This document shows positions 17,647 to 25,681 of a DNA stretch of 64,000 nucleotides, in pieces. Below the pieces are notes generated by a model that saw nothing but the letters and a program-made list of their open reading frames with translations, was not told the origin of the DNA and searched no databases. The DNA comes from Posidoniimonas polymericola (GTDB lineage Bacteria; Planctomycetota; Planctomycetia; Pirellulales; Lacipirellulaceae), in contig NZ_SJPO01000004.1 of assembly GCF_007859935.1 (NCBI RefSeq), positions 424,000-487,999 on the forward strand. Direction: 5' to 3'. The position numbers were made by a program, and so were the translations under genes. Every line of letters begins with the position of its first letter. Positions within the stretch are counted from its first letter, which is position 1.

Positions 17647-20451
17647 CTAAGCGGCCGCCCCCTTCTTGTCGTCGGCCGAGCCGTAACGCAGGCGGCTCTG
17701 TGAGACGCCCTCCTTCTCCTGCTGGCGGCGGTGGAAGAAGACCCAGGCGGCGAGCAGGATCGGCAAGATCGGCGGCACCAGCACGGCGGCCATCTTGTAG
17801 GTCCGCTGCACGCCGCGGATGTTGGCGGCCAGCTCCCGCTCGTTCTGGCGGACCTGCTGGTCGCGGTCGTCCTCGAGCCGCTTGATCTTCACGTCACGCT
17901 TGCGGCGTTCGCGGATGTTGGCCTCCTCGAGCATCATCTGCTTCTCCATGGCCGACAGATCACCACGGCCCTCGATTGTGGCGATCGCCTTCTCGTAGCT
18001 CTCGTTGGCGGCCGCGATCTGGCCGGCGGCGTCCTCCTGGAACTTCTCCACCTCTTCCTGCGACGCCTCGCGGTACCTGGCGGTCTCGGCCTCGATCTGC
18101 TCCAGCGTGCGGTAGTTCTTACTCCGCTTCCGCAGGGCGATAAAGCGGTCGTCGCCGGCGAGCGAGTCGAGCACGTTCAGCACGAAGGTGACGTTCTGGA
18201 ACCGCCAGTCGATGAACATCTCCTCTTCGCCCACGCGGCGGATCTCGAAGAACGTGTCCGACAGGCAGTCGATGTCGGCGACCACCACGGCGTTGAACTT
18301 GACCTGCTCCTTCTTTTCTTTCTTCTTGCCGCCGTCGGCCGCCTCGCCCGAGTCGAGTTCTTCTTGGGCCTTGGCGAGCTCCTCGTCGGTGACCTTGTCG
18401 TCGAGCTCCAGCTCCTCGTCGTCGATCACGTTGCCGCGGACGTGCGCGGCCAGGATGTACGACTTGTTGGTCACGCGGTGCATCTGCGAGAGCCGCGGGC
18501 TGTCCCCTACGGCGCGGATCGCCGCGTACGGCAGCACGCCGGTCTGGTCGCCGGTCACCGCCAGGTTGATGAAGTCGACGTCCTCGCGGTTCATGTTGTT
18601 CAGGCCGCCGGCGTAGAAGAACAGCACCTGGCCCAGGCCCTTGCTGATCGGGTCGTCGGGGCTGAACGGGTTCTGCGCGCCGTTGTTCTCGTCGACGAAC
18701 ACCCACTGCGGCGTCCAGAACGCGCCGGCCGACGGGTACGGGTTCCACGCCTGCCAGATGATCTCCTCGCCGCCCATCCGCACGCCGAGCACGTCCCACA
18801 GCTGGTTGATGTCGCCCTTCGGCTCGGGCTGGCCGCCGCCGAACATCGCCATCTGGCCCTGCGGCTGCTTGGGCTGCGCGGTGCCCGGCACGCCGGGGAT
18901 CAGGCCCGGCATCGGGTCCTCGAAGACCGCCACGGGCTGGCCGCTCTTGACCAGCGCGACGAAGTTGGCCATCGCGTCGGGGCTGAGCGACGACGGCTGC
19001 ACGGCCAGCAGCACGTCAAACTTCTCGGTGATGGGGTTGGCCGGGTCGACCTCGATCAGGTCGTACTGCTTCTTGAGCTCGGTGATAATGCGGGCCTCCT
19101 CGGTGGGGCCCTGCATGGTGAAGCCGCCCATCAGCGGGGCGTCGGTCTTGAGCACGCCGACCTTGCGGCGTTTCTGCTGCGAGACGGTCGCGATCGAGCG
19201 GACCAGCTCGTACTCGACCGGCACGCCGCGGTCGAAAAACGGGATCACGACCTTGTCGAGGCCGCTGGTGAACGCCGCGCCCATGAAGATCTCGTCCTGC
19301 GACTGGGCGCCCTGCACGTTGGCGACCACCTGGCGGGGCTCGATGCCGTAGGCCTGCTCGGCGACGGTCGCCTCTTGGCTGAAGACCTCGATCTGGTTGA
19401 CGTTCACCTGGACCTTGCCGCCGGAGATCGACTTGAGCTCCTCGAGGGTGCTCAGGAGCTCACGCTTCTGCTTGGCGTACTCGGTCGGCACCGTGGGGCT
19501 GACGAACACGTCGACCTTGACCGGCTTCACCTCGTCGTCGTCGCCGAGCTCGCGGATCAGCTTGCGGCTGCTGTCGGCCAGCGAGTTGATGCGGCCCTCG
19601 GTGGCGTCCAGCCGGACGGCGTTGTTGTTGGACAGGAAGATGTTCGCCGCGCCGACGATCACCAGCAGGCAGAGGGTGCGGCCGATAAAGTGCCACCCGA
19701 GCGAGGCGCCCTCCTCGCCGCCGGACCAGTGCCGGCGGCCGATCAGCACCATGCAGATGTACAGCGCCACCAGCGCGATGCTGACGAAGTAGACCACGCC
19801 GCTGAGCGTCACCACGCCGCGGGAGAAGTCGCCGAACTGCTCGGCCGCGCTCCACTGGCGGATGGTCTGGGCCAGCGCCGGGTACTTGGTGATGGCGTCC
19901 GCCTCGCCGGCCAGCGCCAGCGGCAGGTTGAACAGCATGCCCATGATGAACCCGATGGTCAGGTTGCTCGTCAGGAACGAGGCGACCATGCCGATCCCCA
20001 GCATCGCCATGCCGACCAGGAAGTAGCCGAGGTAGGTCGTCAGGAACTGCCCGATGTCCGGCGAGCCGAGGCCGTAGGAGAACACCAGGAAGATGGAGAA
20101 CATCGAGAACAGCAGGGCCACCAGGAAGATCGTGACGCCCGCCTTGTACTTGCCGAGCACGACGTCAAAGTCGCTGGCCGGCAGGGTGAGCAGCAGCTCG
20201 TCGGTCCCCTGGCGCCGCTCCTCGGCCCAGATGCTCATCGTGATCGCGGGGATGAAGATGATCAGGATGAACGGCATCCACTCGCTGAGCTGGTCGAGGT
20301 TCGCCAGGTTGTTGCTGAAGAACTCCGGCGGCCAGAAGGCGGCCACCGAGCTGAGCACCACGAACACGCCGATAAAGACGTACCCCGTGGGGTTCGAGAA
20401 GTAGCTGATGAAATCGCGTTTGAAGATCGCTTTGATGACGGTCGGGTTCAT
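17647..20451 (-). CDS. ABC permease fused to GldG-like auxiliary protein
   Basis: 934 residues joining two usual partners. Residues 1-245 are an ABC-2/GldF-type permease with about six membrane segments (FISYFSNPTGYVFIGVFVVL; YLGYFLVGMAMLGIGMVASF). Another membrane segment near 265 leads into the GldG/ABC-aux domain (residues 280-700: NSLADSSRKLIRELGDDDEV, FFDRGVPVEYELVRSIATVS). A coiled coil at ~790-890 and a last membrane segment (VLVPPILPILLAAWVFFHRR) complete it. It works with the ATPase encoded just upstream. Despite the name, such systems occur in non-gliding planctomycetes; the substrate is unknown. Confidence 0.88.
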   Translation of the reverse strand: MNPTVIKAIFKRDFISYFSNPTGYVFIGVFVVLSSVAAFWPPEFFSNNLANLDQLSEWMPFILIIFIPAITMSIWAEERRQGTDELLLTLPASDFDVVLGKYKAGVTIFLVALLFSMFSIFLVFSYGLGSPDIGQFLTTYLGYFLVGMAMLGIGMVASFLTSNLTIGFIMGMLFNLPLALAGEADAITKYPALAQTIRQWSAAEQFGDFSRGVVTLSGVVYFVSIALVALYICMVLIGRRHWSGGEEGASLGWHFIGRTLCLLVIVGAANIFLSNNNAVRLDATEGRINSLADSSRKLIRELGDDDEVKPVKVDVFVSPTVPTEYAKQKRELLSTLEELKSISGGKVQVNVNQIEVFSQEATVAEQAYGIEPRQVVANVQGAQSQDEIFMGAAFTSGLDKVVIPFFDRGVPVEYELVRSIATVSQQKRRKVGVLKTDAPLMGGFTMQGPTEEARIITELKKQYDLIEVDPANPITEKFDVLLAVQPSSLSPDAMANFVALVKSGQPVAVFEDPMPGLIPGVPGTAQPKQPQGQMAMFGGGQPEPKGDINQLWDVLGVRMGGEEIIWQAWNPYPSAGAFWTPQWVFVDENNGAQNPFSPDDPISKGLGQVLFFYAGGLNNMNREDVDFINLAVTGDQTGVLPYAAIRAVGDSPRLSQMHRVTNKSYILAAHVRGNVIDDEELELDDKVTDEELAKAQEELDSGEAADGGKKKEKKEQVKFNAVVVADIDCLSDTFFEIRRVGEEEMFIDWRFQNVTFVLNVLDSLAGDDRFIALRKRSKNYRTLEQIEAETARYREASQEEVEKFQEDAAGQIAAANESYEKAIATIEGRGDLSAMEKQMMLEEANIRERRKRDVKIKRLEDDRDQQVRQNERELAANIRGVQRTYKMAAVLVPPILPILLAAWVFFHRRQQEKEGVSQSRLRYGSADDKKGAAA

Positions 20452-20522
20452 GTTTATAGCTGTTGGCTATTGGCGGTTAGCTGTTGGCTGCCCCAGGGGA
20501 GCAGGTTCTCAAGCAGTTACAG

Positions 20523-20542
20523 CCCCCATCGCCAGATGGGGG
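20523..20542. repeat. 8-bp hairpin between operon genes
   Basis: CCCCCATC (20523-20530), loop GCCA, GATGGGGG (20535-20542), followed by ACC. Layout resembles the GTAG-headed hairpins but the head reads ACAG, so it may be a diverged copy. It lies 8 bases after the ATPase stop codon and could tune expression of the downstream genes. Confidence 0.5.
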
Positions 20543-20549
20543 ACCGACG

Positions 20550-21320
20550 CTAAACCCCGGCGCTTGCGCCGGTGAGCTGGTGGAAACGCTCGTCCATCGA
20601 GGCGCCCTGCTGGGTCATCTCGGCGGGCGCGCCGTCGAACACGACGCGGCCCTCGTCGATAAACACGACGCGGTTGCACATGGCGTCGACCTCCTGCAGG
20701 ATGTGCGTGCTCAAGAGGATGGTCTTGGTCTCGCCGAGCTTGCGGATCAGGCTCCGGACGTCGCGGATCTGGTTCGGGTCGAGGCCGCTGGTCGGCTCGT
20801 CGAGGATCAGCACGTCGGGCTCGTGCAGGAGCGCCTGCGCCATGCCGACCCGCTGCTTGTAGCCCTTGGAGAGCTTGCCGACCGGCTTGCCGAGCACCGC
20901 CTGCAGGTTGCACAGCTCGATCACCTCGTCGGTCCGCTGCCGCAGGCGTTCGGCCGGCATCTGGCGGGCCTCGCCGATGAACTTCAGCAGGCCGCGGGGG
21001 GTCATGTCGTGCCACAGCGGGCCGTTCTCTGGCAGGTAGCCGAGGCGCCGCGAGGCGGTCAGCCGGTCGGTCCCGACGTCGTAGCCGGCGATCCGTGCGA
21101 CGCCGGCCGACGGCGCCAGGTAGCCGGTCAGCAGCTTCATCGTGGTGCTCTTGCCGGCGCCGTTGGGGCCGAGGAACGCGGCCACCTCGCCGCGATTGAT
21201 CGTGAACGACACGTCGCGTGTCGCGGCGAAGTCGCCGTAAAACTTCGACAGGCCAACGGCCTCGATCATCGGCTCGGGCGTCTGGGTGGGCGTCGAGCCG
21301 GGCTGGTCGTTCGTGCTCAT
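20550..21320 (-). CDS. ABC transporter ATPase (GldA-like)
   Basis: 256 residues with every ABC ATPase element: Walker A GPNGAGKST at 51-59, signature LSKGYKQRVGMAQ, Walker B VLILDEPTSGLDP, and the H-loop STHILQE. First gene of the operon continuing into the permease-GldG fusion and DUF4340 protein. It powers export or an unknown mechanical task at the inner membrane. Length is normal for a stand-alone ATPase. Confidence 0.92.
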   Translation of the reverse strand: MSTNDQPGSTPTQTPEPMIEAVGLSKFYGDFAATRDVSFTINRGEVAAFLGPNGAGKSTTMKLLTGYLAPSAGVARIAGYDVGTDRLTASRRLGYLPENGPLWHDMTPRGLLKFIGEARQMPAERLRQRTDEVIELCNLQAVLGKPVGKLSKGYKQRVGMAQALLHEPDVLILDEPTSGLDPNQIRDVRSLIRKLGETKTILLSTHILQEVDAMCNRVVFIDEGRVVFDGAPAEMTQQGASMDERFHQLTGASAGV

Positions 21321-21646
21321 CGACGGGCAGCTCCCTAGGGAAGTCTTGGTCGGTCTCTAGTGGTAGGGCGGGCGGGACGCACCGAGCGGCGCTACGCCAC
21401 AGCCGGGTCGCCACGCAACCGGAACGCCCCAGCTGAAACGCCTGCGCCGGGCGAGGGCCCCGGCCTAACGGTGGGGGAATGCCAGGCACAAGAAGCCGGC
21501 GAGGGTCCCCCTGTAAGCCCAGCAGCCTAATCGTTACAGGCCCGAATTGTCTATACCGCCCTATTTTTACAGGCTTCTCTCGCTACGCACGGCCAGCGGG
21601 GAGGGTTCGCGGCGGGCAGAGGAGTCGCCACTCGGCCCGGACGCCC
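21321..21646. other. Gene-free stretch upstream of the ABC operon
   Basis: Probable promoter region of the minus-strand ABC operon. Apart from a T-rich patch (CCCTATTTTTACAGG near 21563) I see no gene or clear repeat. Confidence 0.35.
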
Positions 21647-21719
21647 GGGTGGCACGCCCTCTAAAGGCGTGGTGACCCACCAGGCGGCGCTCCACGCCCT
21701 TGCAGGGGCGTGCCACCCC
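21647..21719. repeat. Large imperfect inverted repeat around GGCACGCCC
   Basis: GGGTGGCACGCCCTCTAAAG (21647-21666, continuing to GCGTGG) is inverted relative to CCACGCCCTTGCAGGGGCGT (21692-21711, continuing to GCCACCC). About 24 of 27 bases pair. It ends 9 bases after the nadB stop codon, so it may terminate nadB transcripts or be another dispersed palindrome. Confidence 0.6.
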
Positions 21720-21727
21720 AAACCGTG

Positions 21728-23386
21728 CTACTCGAGCATCTTATCCAGCCGCGACTCGATCTGCCCGTCCTCCAGCCGGACCAGGATCCGCCGCCGCCAG
21801 GCGGGGTCGGTCTCGGGAAAGTCGGTCCGCAGGTGCACGCCGCGGGACTCGTTCCGCTGGCGGGCGGAGTGGATCATCAGCTCGGCCACCACCAGCATGT
21901 TCTGCAGCTCCCAGCCGGACGGGTCGATCAGCTGCCGGGACAGCACGTACCGCCGCCAGCTCTCGAGGTTGTGGTCGGCCTCCTCGAGCCCCTCGGCGTC
22001 GCGCCACACGCTCGCCCGCCGCCACATCAGCGCCTTGAGCGAGTTGCGGATGTCCTGCAGGTCGAGCAGCTCGCTCTTCGTGTCGACCGCGGGGTTCTCC
22101 AGCGGGATCGCGCGGAACGAGTCGGCCTCGCCGAGCGCCGCGTCGCACGCCGCGCGGCCCGCCCGCGCGCCGTACACCAGGCCCTCCAGCAGGCTGTTGG
22201 ACGCCAGGCGGTTGGCGCCGTGCAGGCCGGTGCTGGTCGCCTCGCCGGCGGCCCACAGCCGCGGCACGCTCGACGCGCCGTGCTGATCGACCACCACGCC
22301 GCCCAGCATGTAGTGGGCGCCCGGCCGCACCGGGATCTTGTCGGTGGTGATGTCGATGCCGAACTCCAGGCAGGTCTTGGCGATGCCCGGGAACCGCTTC
22401 TGCACGAACGCCGCGTCGAGGTGGCTGAGGTCGAGGTAGACGTTCGGGTGCTTGGTCTTCTCCATCTGCGCGACGATCGCCTGGCTCACGACGTCACGGG
22501 GGGCCAGCTCGGCCCGCTCGTCGTACTCCGGCATGAAGCGGTGGCCGTTGGAGTCGAGCAGCACGGCGCCCTCGCCGCGCATCGCCTCGGTGACCAGGCT
22601 GCGGCTGCTGCCGGCGATGTACAGCACCGTGGGGTGGAACTGCATGAACTCCATGTCGGCCAGCTCGGCGCCGGCCCGGAAGGCAATCGCGTGCCCGTCG
22701 CCGGTGGCGACCGCCGGGTTGGTGGTCTCGCGGAAGAGCTGGCCCGCGCCGCCGGTGCAGAGGACGGTCTGCTTGGCCCAGATGAAGGTCTTGCCGTGGT
22801 AGGGGTTCCAGACCAAGGCTCCGCGGCACTCGCTCTCGCCCGACGCGCCCGCTTGGGTCAGCAGGTCGATGGTGAACGTGTTCTGCCAGACCTGGGCGCC
22901 CATCTCCTGCTTGGCGTGGGTCCACATGGCGCGCATGATCTCGCGGCCGGTTGAGTCGCCCAAGGCGTGCACGATGCGGTTGTGGCTGTGGCCGCCCTCA
23001 CGGCCGAGCGTGAGGTCGCCGTCCGGGTCGGTGTCGAAGCGCGCGCCCCAGTCGATCAGCTGGCGGATGTGCTCGGGCGCCTCGCGGACCACCATCTCGA
23101 CCACCTCGCGGTCGCACAGGTTGGCGCCGGCGGTGAGCGTGTCCTCGACGTGGTTCGAGAAGTCGTCGGTCGCGTCGAGCACGCCGGCGATGCCGCCCTG
23201 CGCGTAGGTGCTGTTCGACTCCCGCTCGACGTCCTTCGTGACGATCAGCACCGACAGGTCCTTGGGCGCCTGCATCGCCGCCCGCAGCCCGGCGATGCCG
23301 CCGCCGATCACCAGCACGTCAACAAAGTGGTGCGGGATCTTTTTGGGGTGGAACGGAACCAGGTAACGCGGGATCGGCTGGGGCAT
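21728..23386 (-). CDS. nadB: L-aspartate oxidase
   Basis: 552 residues from the ATG at 23386. FAD-binding motif GGGIAGLRAA near 28-37, the substrate-domain segments STYAQGGIAGVLDATDDFSN, the active-site region GHRFMPEYDERAELAPRDVV, and the family C-terminal GLHGANRLASNSLLEGLVYG are all present. It oxidises L-aspartate to iminoaspartate, the first step of de novo NAD synthesis; quinolinate synthase should be elsewhere. The frame is open 22 codons upstream, but MPQPIPRYLVPFHPKKIPHH gives the better start. Single gene on the minus strand. Confidence 0.95.
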   Translation of the reverse strand: MPQPIPRYLVPFHPKKIPHHFVDVLVIGGGIAGLRAAMQAPKDLSVLIVTKDVERESNSTYAQGGIAGVLDATDDFSNHVEDTLTAGANLCDREVVEMVVREAPEHIRQLIDWGARFDTDPDGDLTLGREGGHSHNRIVHALGDSTGREIMRAMWTHAKQEMGAQVWQNTFTIDLLTQAGASGESECRGALVWNPYHGKTFIWAKQTVLCTGGAGQLFRETTNPAVATGDGHAIAFRAGAELADMEFMQFHPTVLYIAGSSRSLVTEAMRGEGAVLLDSNGHRFMPEYDERAELAPRDVVSQAIVAQMEKTKHPNVYLDLSHLDAAFVQKRFPGIAKTCLEFGIDITTDKIPVRPGAHYMLGGVVVDQHGASSVPRLWAAGEATSTGLHGANRLASNSLLEGLVYGARAGRAACDAALGEADSFRAIPLENPAVDTKSELLDLQDIRNSLKALMWRRASVWRDAEGLEEADHNLESWRRYVLSRQLIDPSGWELQNMLVVAELMIHSARQRNESRGVHLRTDFPETDPAWRRRILVRLEDGQIESRLDKMLE

Positions 23387-23460
23387 GGTCGGGTCGCGAT
23401 GAGGGGGAACGCAGGCGTGAGGCGGCCTGCTCGTAACTGACCATAGTAGCAAACCGGCCC

Positions 23461-23484
23461 GTAGCCCAGGGCACCAGCCCTGGG
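23461..23484 (+). repeat. GTAG-headed hairpin (REP-like), copy 2
   Basis: GTAG (23461-23464), stem CCCAGGGC / GCCCTGGG around loop ACCA, then ACC. It lies between the divergent nadB and SGNH hydrolase genes. Confidence 0.7.
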
Positions 23485-23594
23485 ACCGACCCGCGATCCA
23501 GTCTTCGCATCACTGGCACGCCGCGACTGGCACGCCGCGACTGCGGACGGTTAAAATCCACCGAACGGACTCCTCATCGCCTCGGCTCAATCGT

Positions 23595-24407
23595 ATGCAC
23601 TGGCTGGTCTACCACATCGCGAGCGGCCACGCGTTCTTCTCGGGCGTGCTGCTGGTCGCGTTGGCGGTCTGGGCCTCGCTGTCGAAACGCCGATTCCTCC
23701 GCCGCCTGACCGGGGTGGCGTTTCTGGTCGGCGTGATCGCCATCGTGCTCTCGTCGACCGCCCTCCCCTCATGGCTCTACGCGGTTGCGGGCGTCGCGAC
23801 GCTCGCTTGGATCGCGTCGGCCTTCAAGCGGCTTGCCGATTGGCGCCGGCCGGCGGCCAACGCGACGCTGGTCGCCTTGATGCTGGCGGAGGGCGTCGAA
23901 TTTACGCACCATCAGACTCCATCGCCCCGCCCCGCGTCCTCACGCAGCATGGCGGTGATCGGCGATTCGGTCACCGCCGGCATGGGGGGCGACGACCGGT
24001 CGCTAACCTGGCCGACGCTGCTCGGCCGCGAGCACGGCCTCGAGATCCAGGACCTGTCGCACGTCGGCGAGACAACCGCCTCGGCGCTCAAACGGGCGAA
24101 GGCCCACACGATCACCGCGCCGCTAGTCGTGGTCGAGATCGGCGGCAACGACATCCTCGGCACGACCGACGCCGCCGACTTCGCCGCCAGCCTCGACGCG
24201 CTGCTGACGCACCTCAGCAAGCCCGGCCGTCAGATCATGATGTTCGAGCTGCCGCTGATCCCGCTAAGCCACGCGTACGGCCGGGCCCAAAGAACCCTCG
24301 CCGCCAAGCACGGCGTGCTGCTAATCCCCAAGCGGGTCTTCCTGTCGATCATCGCCGGCAGCGACTCGACGCTCGACTCGATTCATCTTACGCAGGAAGG
24401 GCACTAA
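23595..24407 (+). CDS. SGNH/GDSL hydrolase, cut short by an in-frame stop
   Basis: 270 residues. Three N-terminal membrane segments (residues ~10-85), then an SGNH esterase domain: block I IGDSVTAGMG with the nucleophile Ser, block III GGNDILG, and block V DSIHLTQEGH holding the catalytic Asp and His. The TAA at 24405 falls right after the catalytic His. The same frame continues EMARVVWGLVEPAYRDAAAT and reaches TAG at 24474, which is what family members have after the His. The stop therefore looks like a recent nonsense mutation or a tolerated loss of the last helix. Expected action: ester hydrolysis on a lipid or cell-wall substrate. Confidence 0.78.
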   Translation: MHWLVYHIASGHAFFSGVLLVALAVWASLSKRRFLRRLTGVAFLVGVIAIVLSSTALPSWLYAVAGVATLAWIASAFKRLADWRRPAANATLVALMLAEGVEFTHHQTPSPRPASSRSMAVIGDSVTAGMGGDDRSLTWPTLLGREHGLEIQDLSHVGETTASALKRAKAHTITAPLVVVEIGGNDILGTTDAADFAASLDALLTHLSKPGRQIMMFELPLIPLSHAYGRAQRTLAAKHGVLLIPKRVFLSIIAGSDSTLDSIHLTQEGH

Positions 24408-24604
24408 GAGATGGCACGGGTGGTTTGGGGGCTGGTGGAACCGGCGTATCGGGATGCGGCCGCAACCGGAGAATAGCGTTGCCACGCGCCAGCGTAATCG
24501 GGCCGCACGAGAGGTTGGCCCGGCTCGCCGAAGAGAGGACAATAGTCGTGACCCGCTTTGCCGAATCCACGATATAGAACACCACACTCCATGGGGAGCC
24601 GACG

Positions 24605-25345
24605 ATGCACGCCTGGGTACCGTTTCTTGCCGCTTCCCTCGTTGCTTTAGTGTGGTCCGCTCTCGACAGCAGCGCCACCGCGGCGTTCGAGGTCTTCAGG
24701 AAGCACCTCCATCACACCGCCCGCGACATGGATATTTACTGGGAGTGGTTGGCGCACACACTACCTCGCGCCGTTCTCCTTGTCTCGTGCGTCATTGCCG
24801 GGGCTGTAGCGGCAAGTTGGAACGCATGGCAGAACCCCTTGGATTTGGGCTGGCTTGCACGTGCATCCCTCTGGGCATTAATGGTTGCGTGCTCCGTTGC
24901 CCTAGTAGCGACGCCAAGCCTATGGGCTCGCCATCGCCTCCTGCGTTTCGCCCACTACAAGGCCGAGGAGCTAAGGGAGTTAGTTTCACAAGTCTCTACG
25001 AAGGAAGACATCGACCTTCACCTGGAGCCGGCAGAACTAGCCACATTCGGTGGCGTAGACGGTTGGACCGCTTGGCATCCCCTGAAAACGGACTGGAGTG
25101 AACGACCAGTATGGGCGGGCTTGACGCCCGTCGTGTACCTTCGAGAGTCTGCCGAAACGTCGCTCATCGTCCCCGTCGACTTCACGGCCTTTCTAGCGTG
25201 GAAATTGCCGCGGGGCGCCGTTGCACCGGGAAGATGGATGCCGATATTCCCTCGCTGCTCGGTGAAATCCGTCAGCCGCGTACCCGGACGCGAAGGCTGG
25301 TCGCTGATCCACGCGGAGCTGGACGTTGATGATGCCGCTGCATGA
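24605..25345 (+). CDS. Membrane protein of unknown function
   Basis: 246 residues. Hydrophobic segments at ~1-20 (MHAWVPFLAASLVALVWSAL), ~55-75 (VLLVSCVIAGAVAASW) and ~85-105 suggest three membrane passes, followed by a ~140-residue soluble tail with several Trp (FGGVDGWTAWHPL, VVYLRESAETSLIVPVDFTA). No family recognised. Base composition is slightly less GC-rich than its neighbours. Lies 128 bases after the continued SGNH frame, so co-transcription is possible. Confidence 0.6.
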   Translation: MHAWVPFLAASLVALVWSALDSSATAAFEVFRKHLHHTARDMDIYWEWLAHTLPRAVLLVSCVIAGAVAASWNAWQNPLDLGWLARASLWALMVACSVALVATPSLWARHRLLRFAHYKAEELRELVSQVSTKEDIDLHLEPAELATFGGVDGWTAWHPLKTDWSERPVWAGLTPVVYLRESAETSLIVPVDFTAFLAWKLPRGAVAPGRWMPIFPRCSVKSVSRVPGREGWSLIHAELDVDDAAA

Positions 25346-25426
25346 GATTCCGCCACACGGTGCAAATCGGGCATGACAACTGCGGGTGCCAGCCCCGCTT
25401 CTGCGAGTGGACCTCGGCCCCGCAAG

Positions 25427-25657
25427 TCACCCCGCCCAGTACTCGCTCATCAAGGGCCCGATCAACAGATAGCAGAACAGCGACACCGACAACCCGGCGG
25501 CGACTCCCAGCCCAATCGACTTAGCCGGCTTGGGCTGCCCCCGACTCTGACTCACGCCAATCACCACGCCGACGGCTGGGGCGACAAACAGGCACGCCGC
25601 TAGCGTCAGAATCACCGCGTCCGCCGCGTCGGGCGATAGCCAATCACGCAGGCTCAT
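25427..25657 (-). CDS. Small two-pass membrane protein
   Basis: 76 residues with two clear hydrophobic stretches (AVILTLAACLFVAPAVGVVI and GLGVAAGLSVSLFCYLLIGP) joined by a short basic loop. No family recognised. It starts 24 bases beyond the stop of the DUF4175-like gene on the same strand and may be its operon partner. Confidence 0.6.
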   Translation of the reverse strand: MSLRDWLSPDAADAVILTLAACLFVAPAVGVVIGVSQSRGQPKPAKSIGLGVAAGLSVSLFCYLLIGPLMSEYWAG

Positions 25658-25681
25658 GGGACGTCAACTTTCTAGCCGGGT

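Noticed and set aside
17731..20553. 940-codon open frame on the plus strand
   Set aside because: Antisense to the permease-GldG gene. It is rich in Arg, Leu, His and Val as expected from reading GC-rich codons backwards, with no motif.
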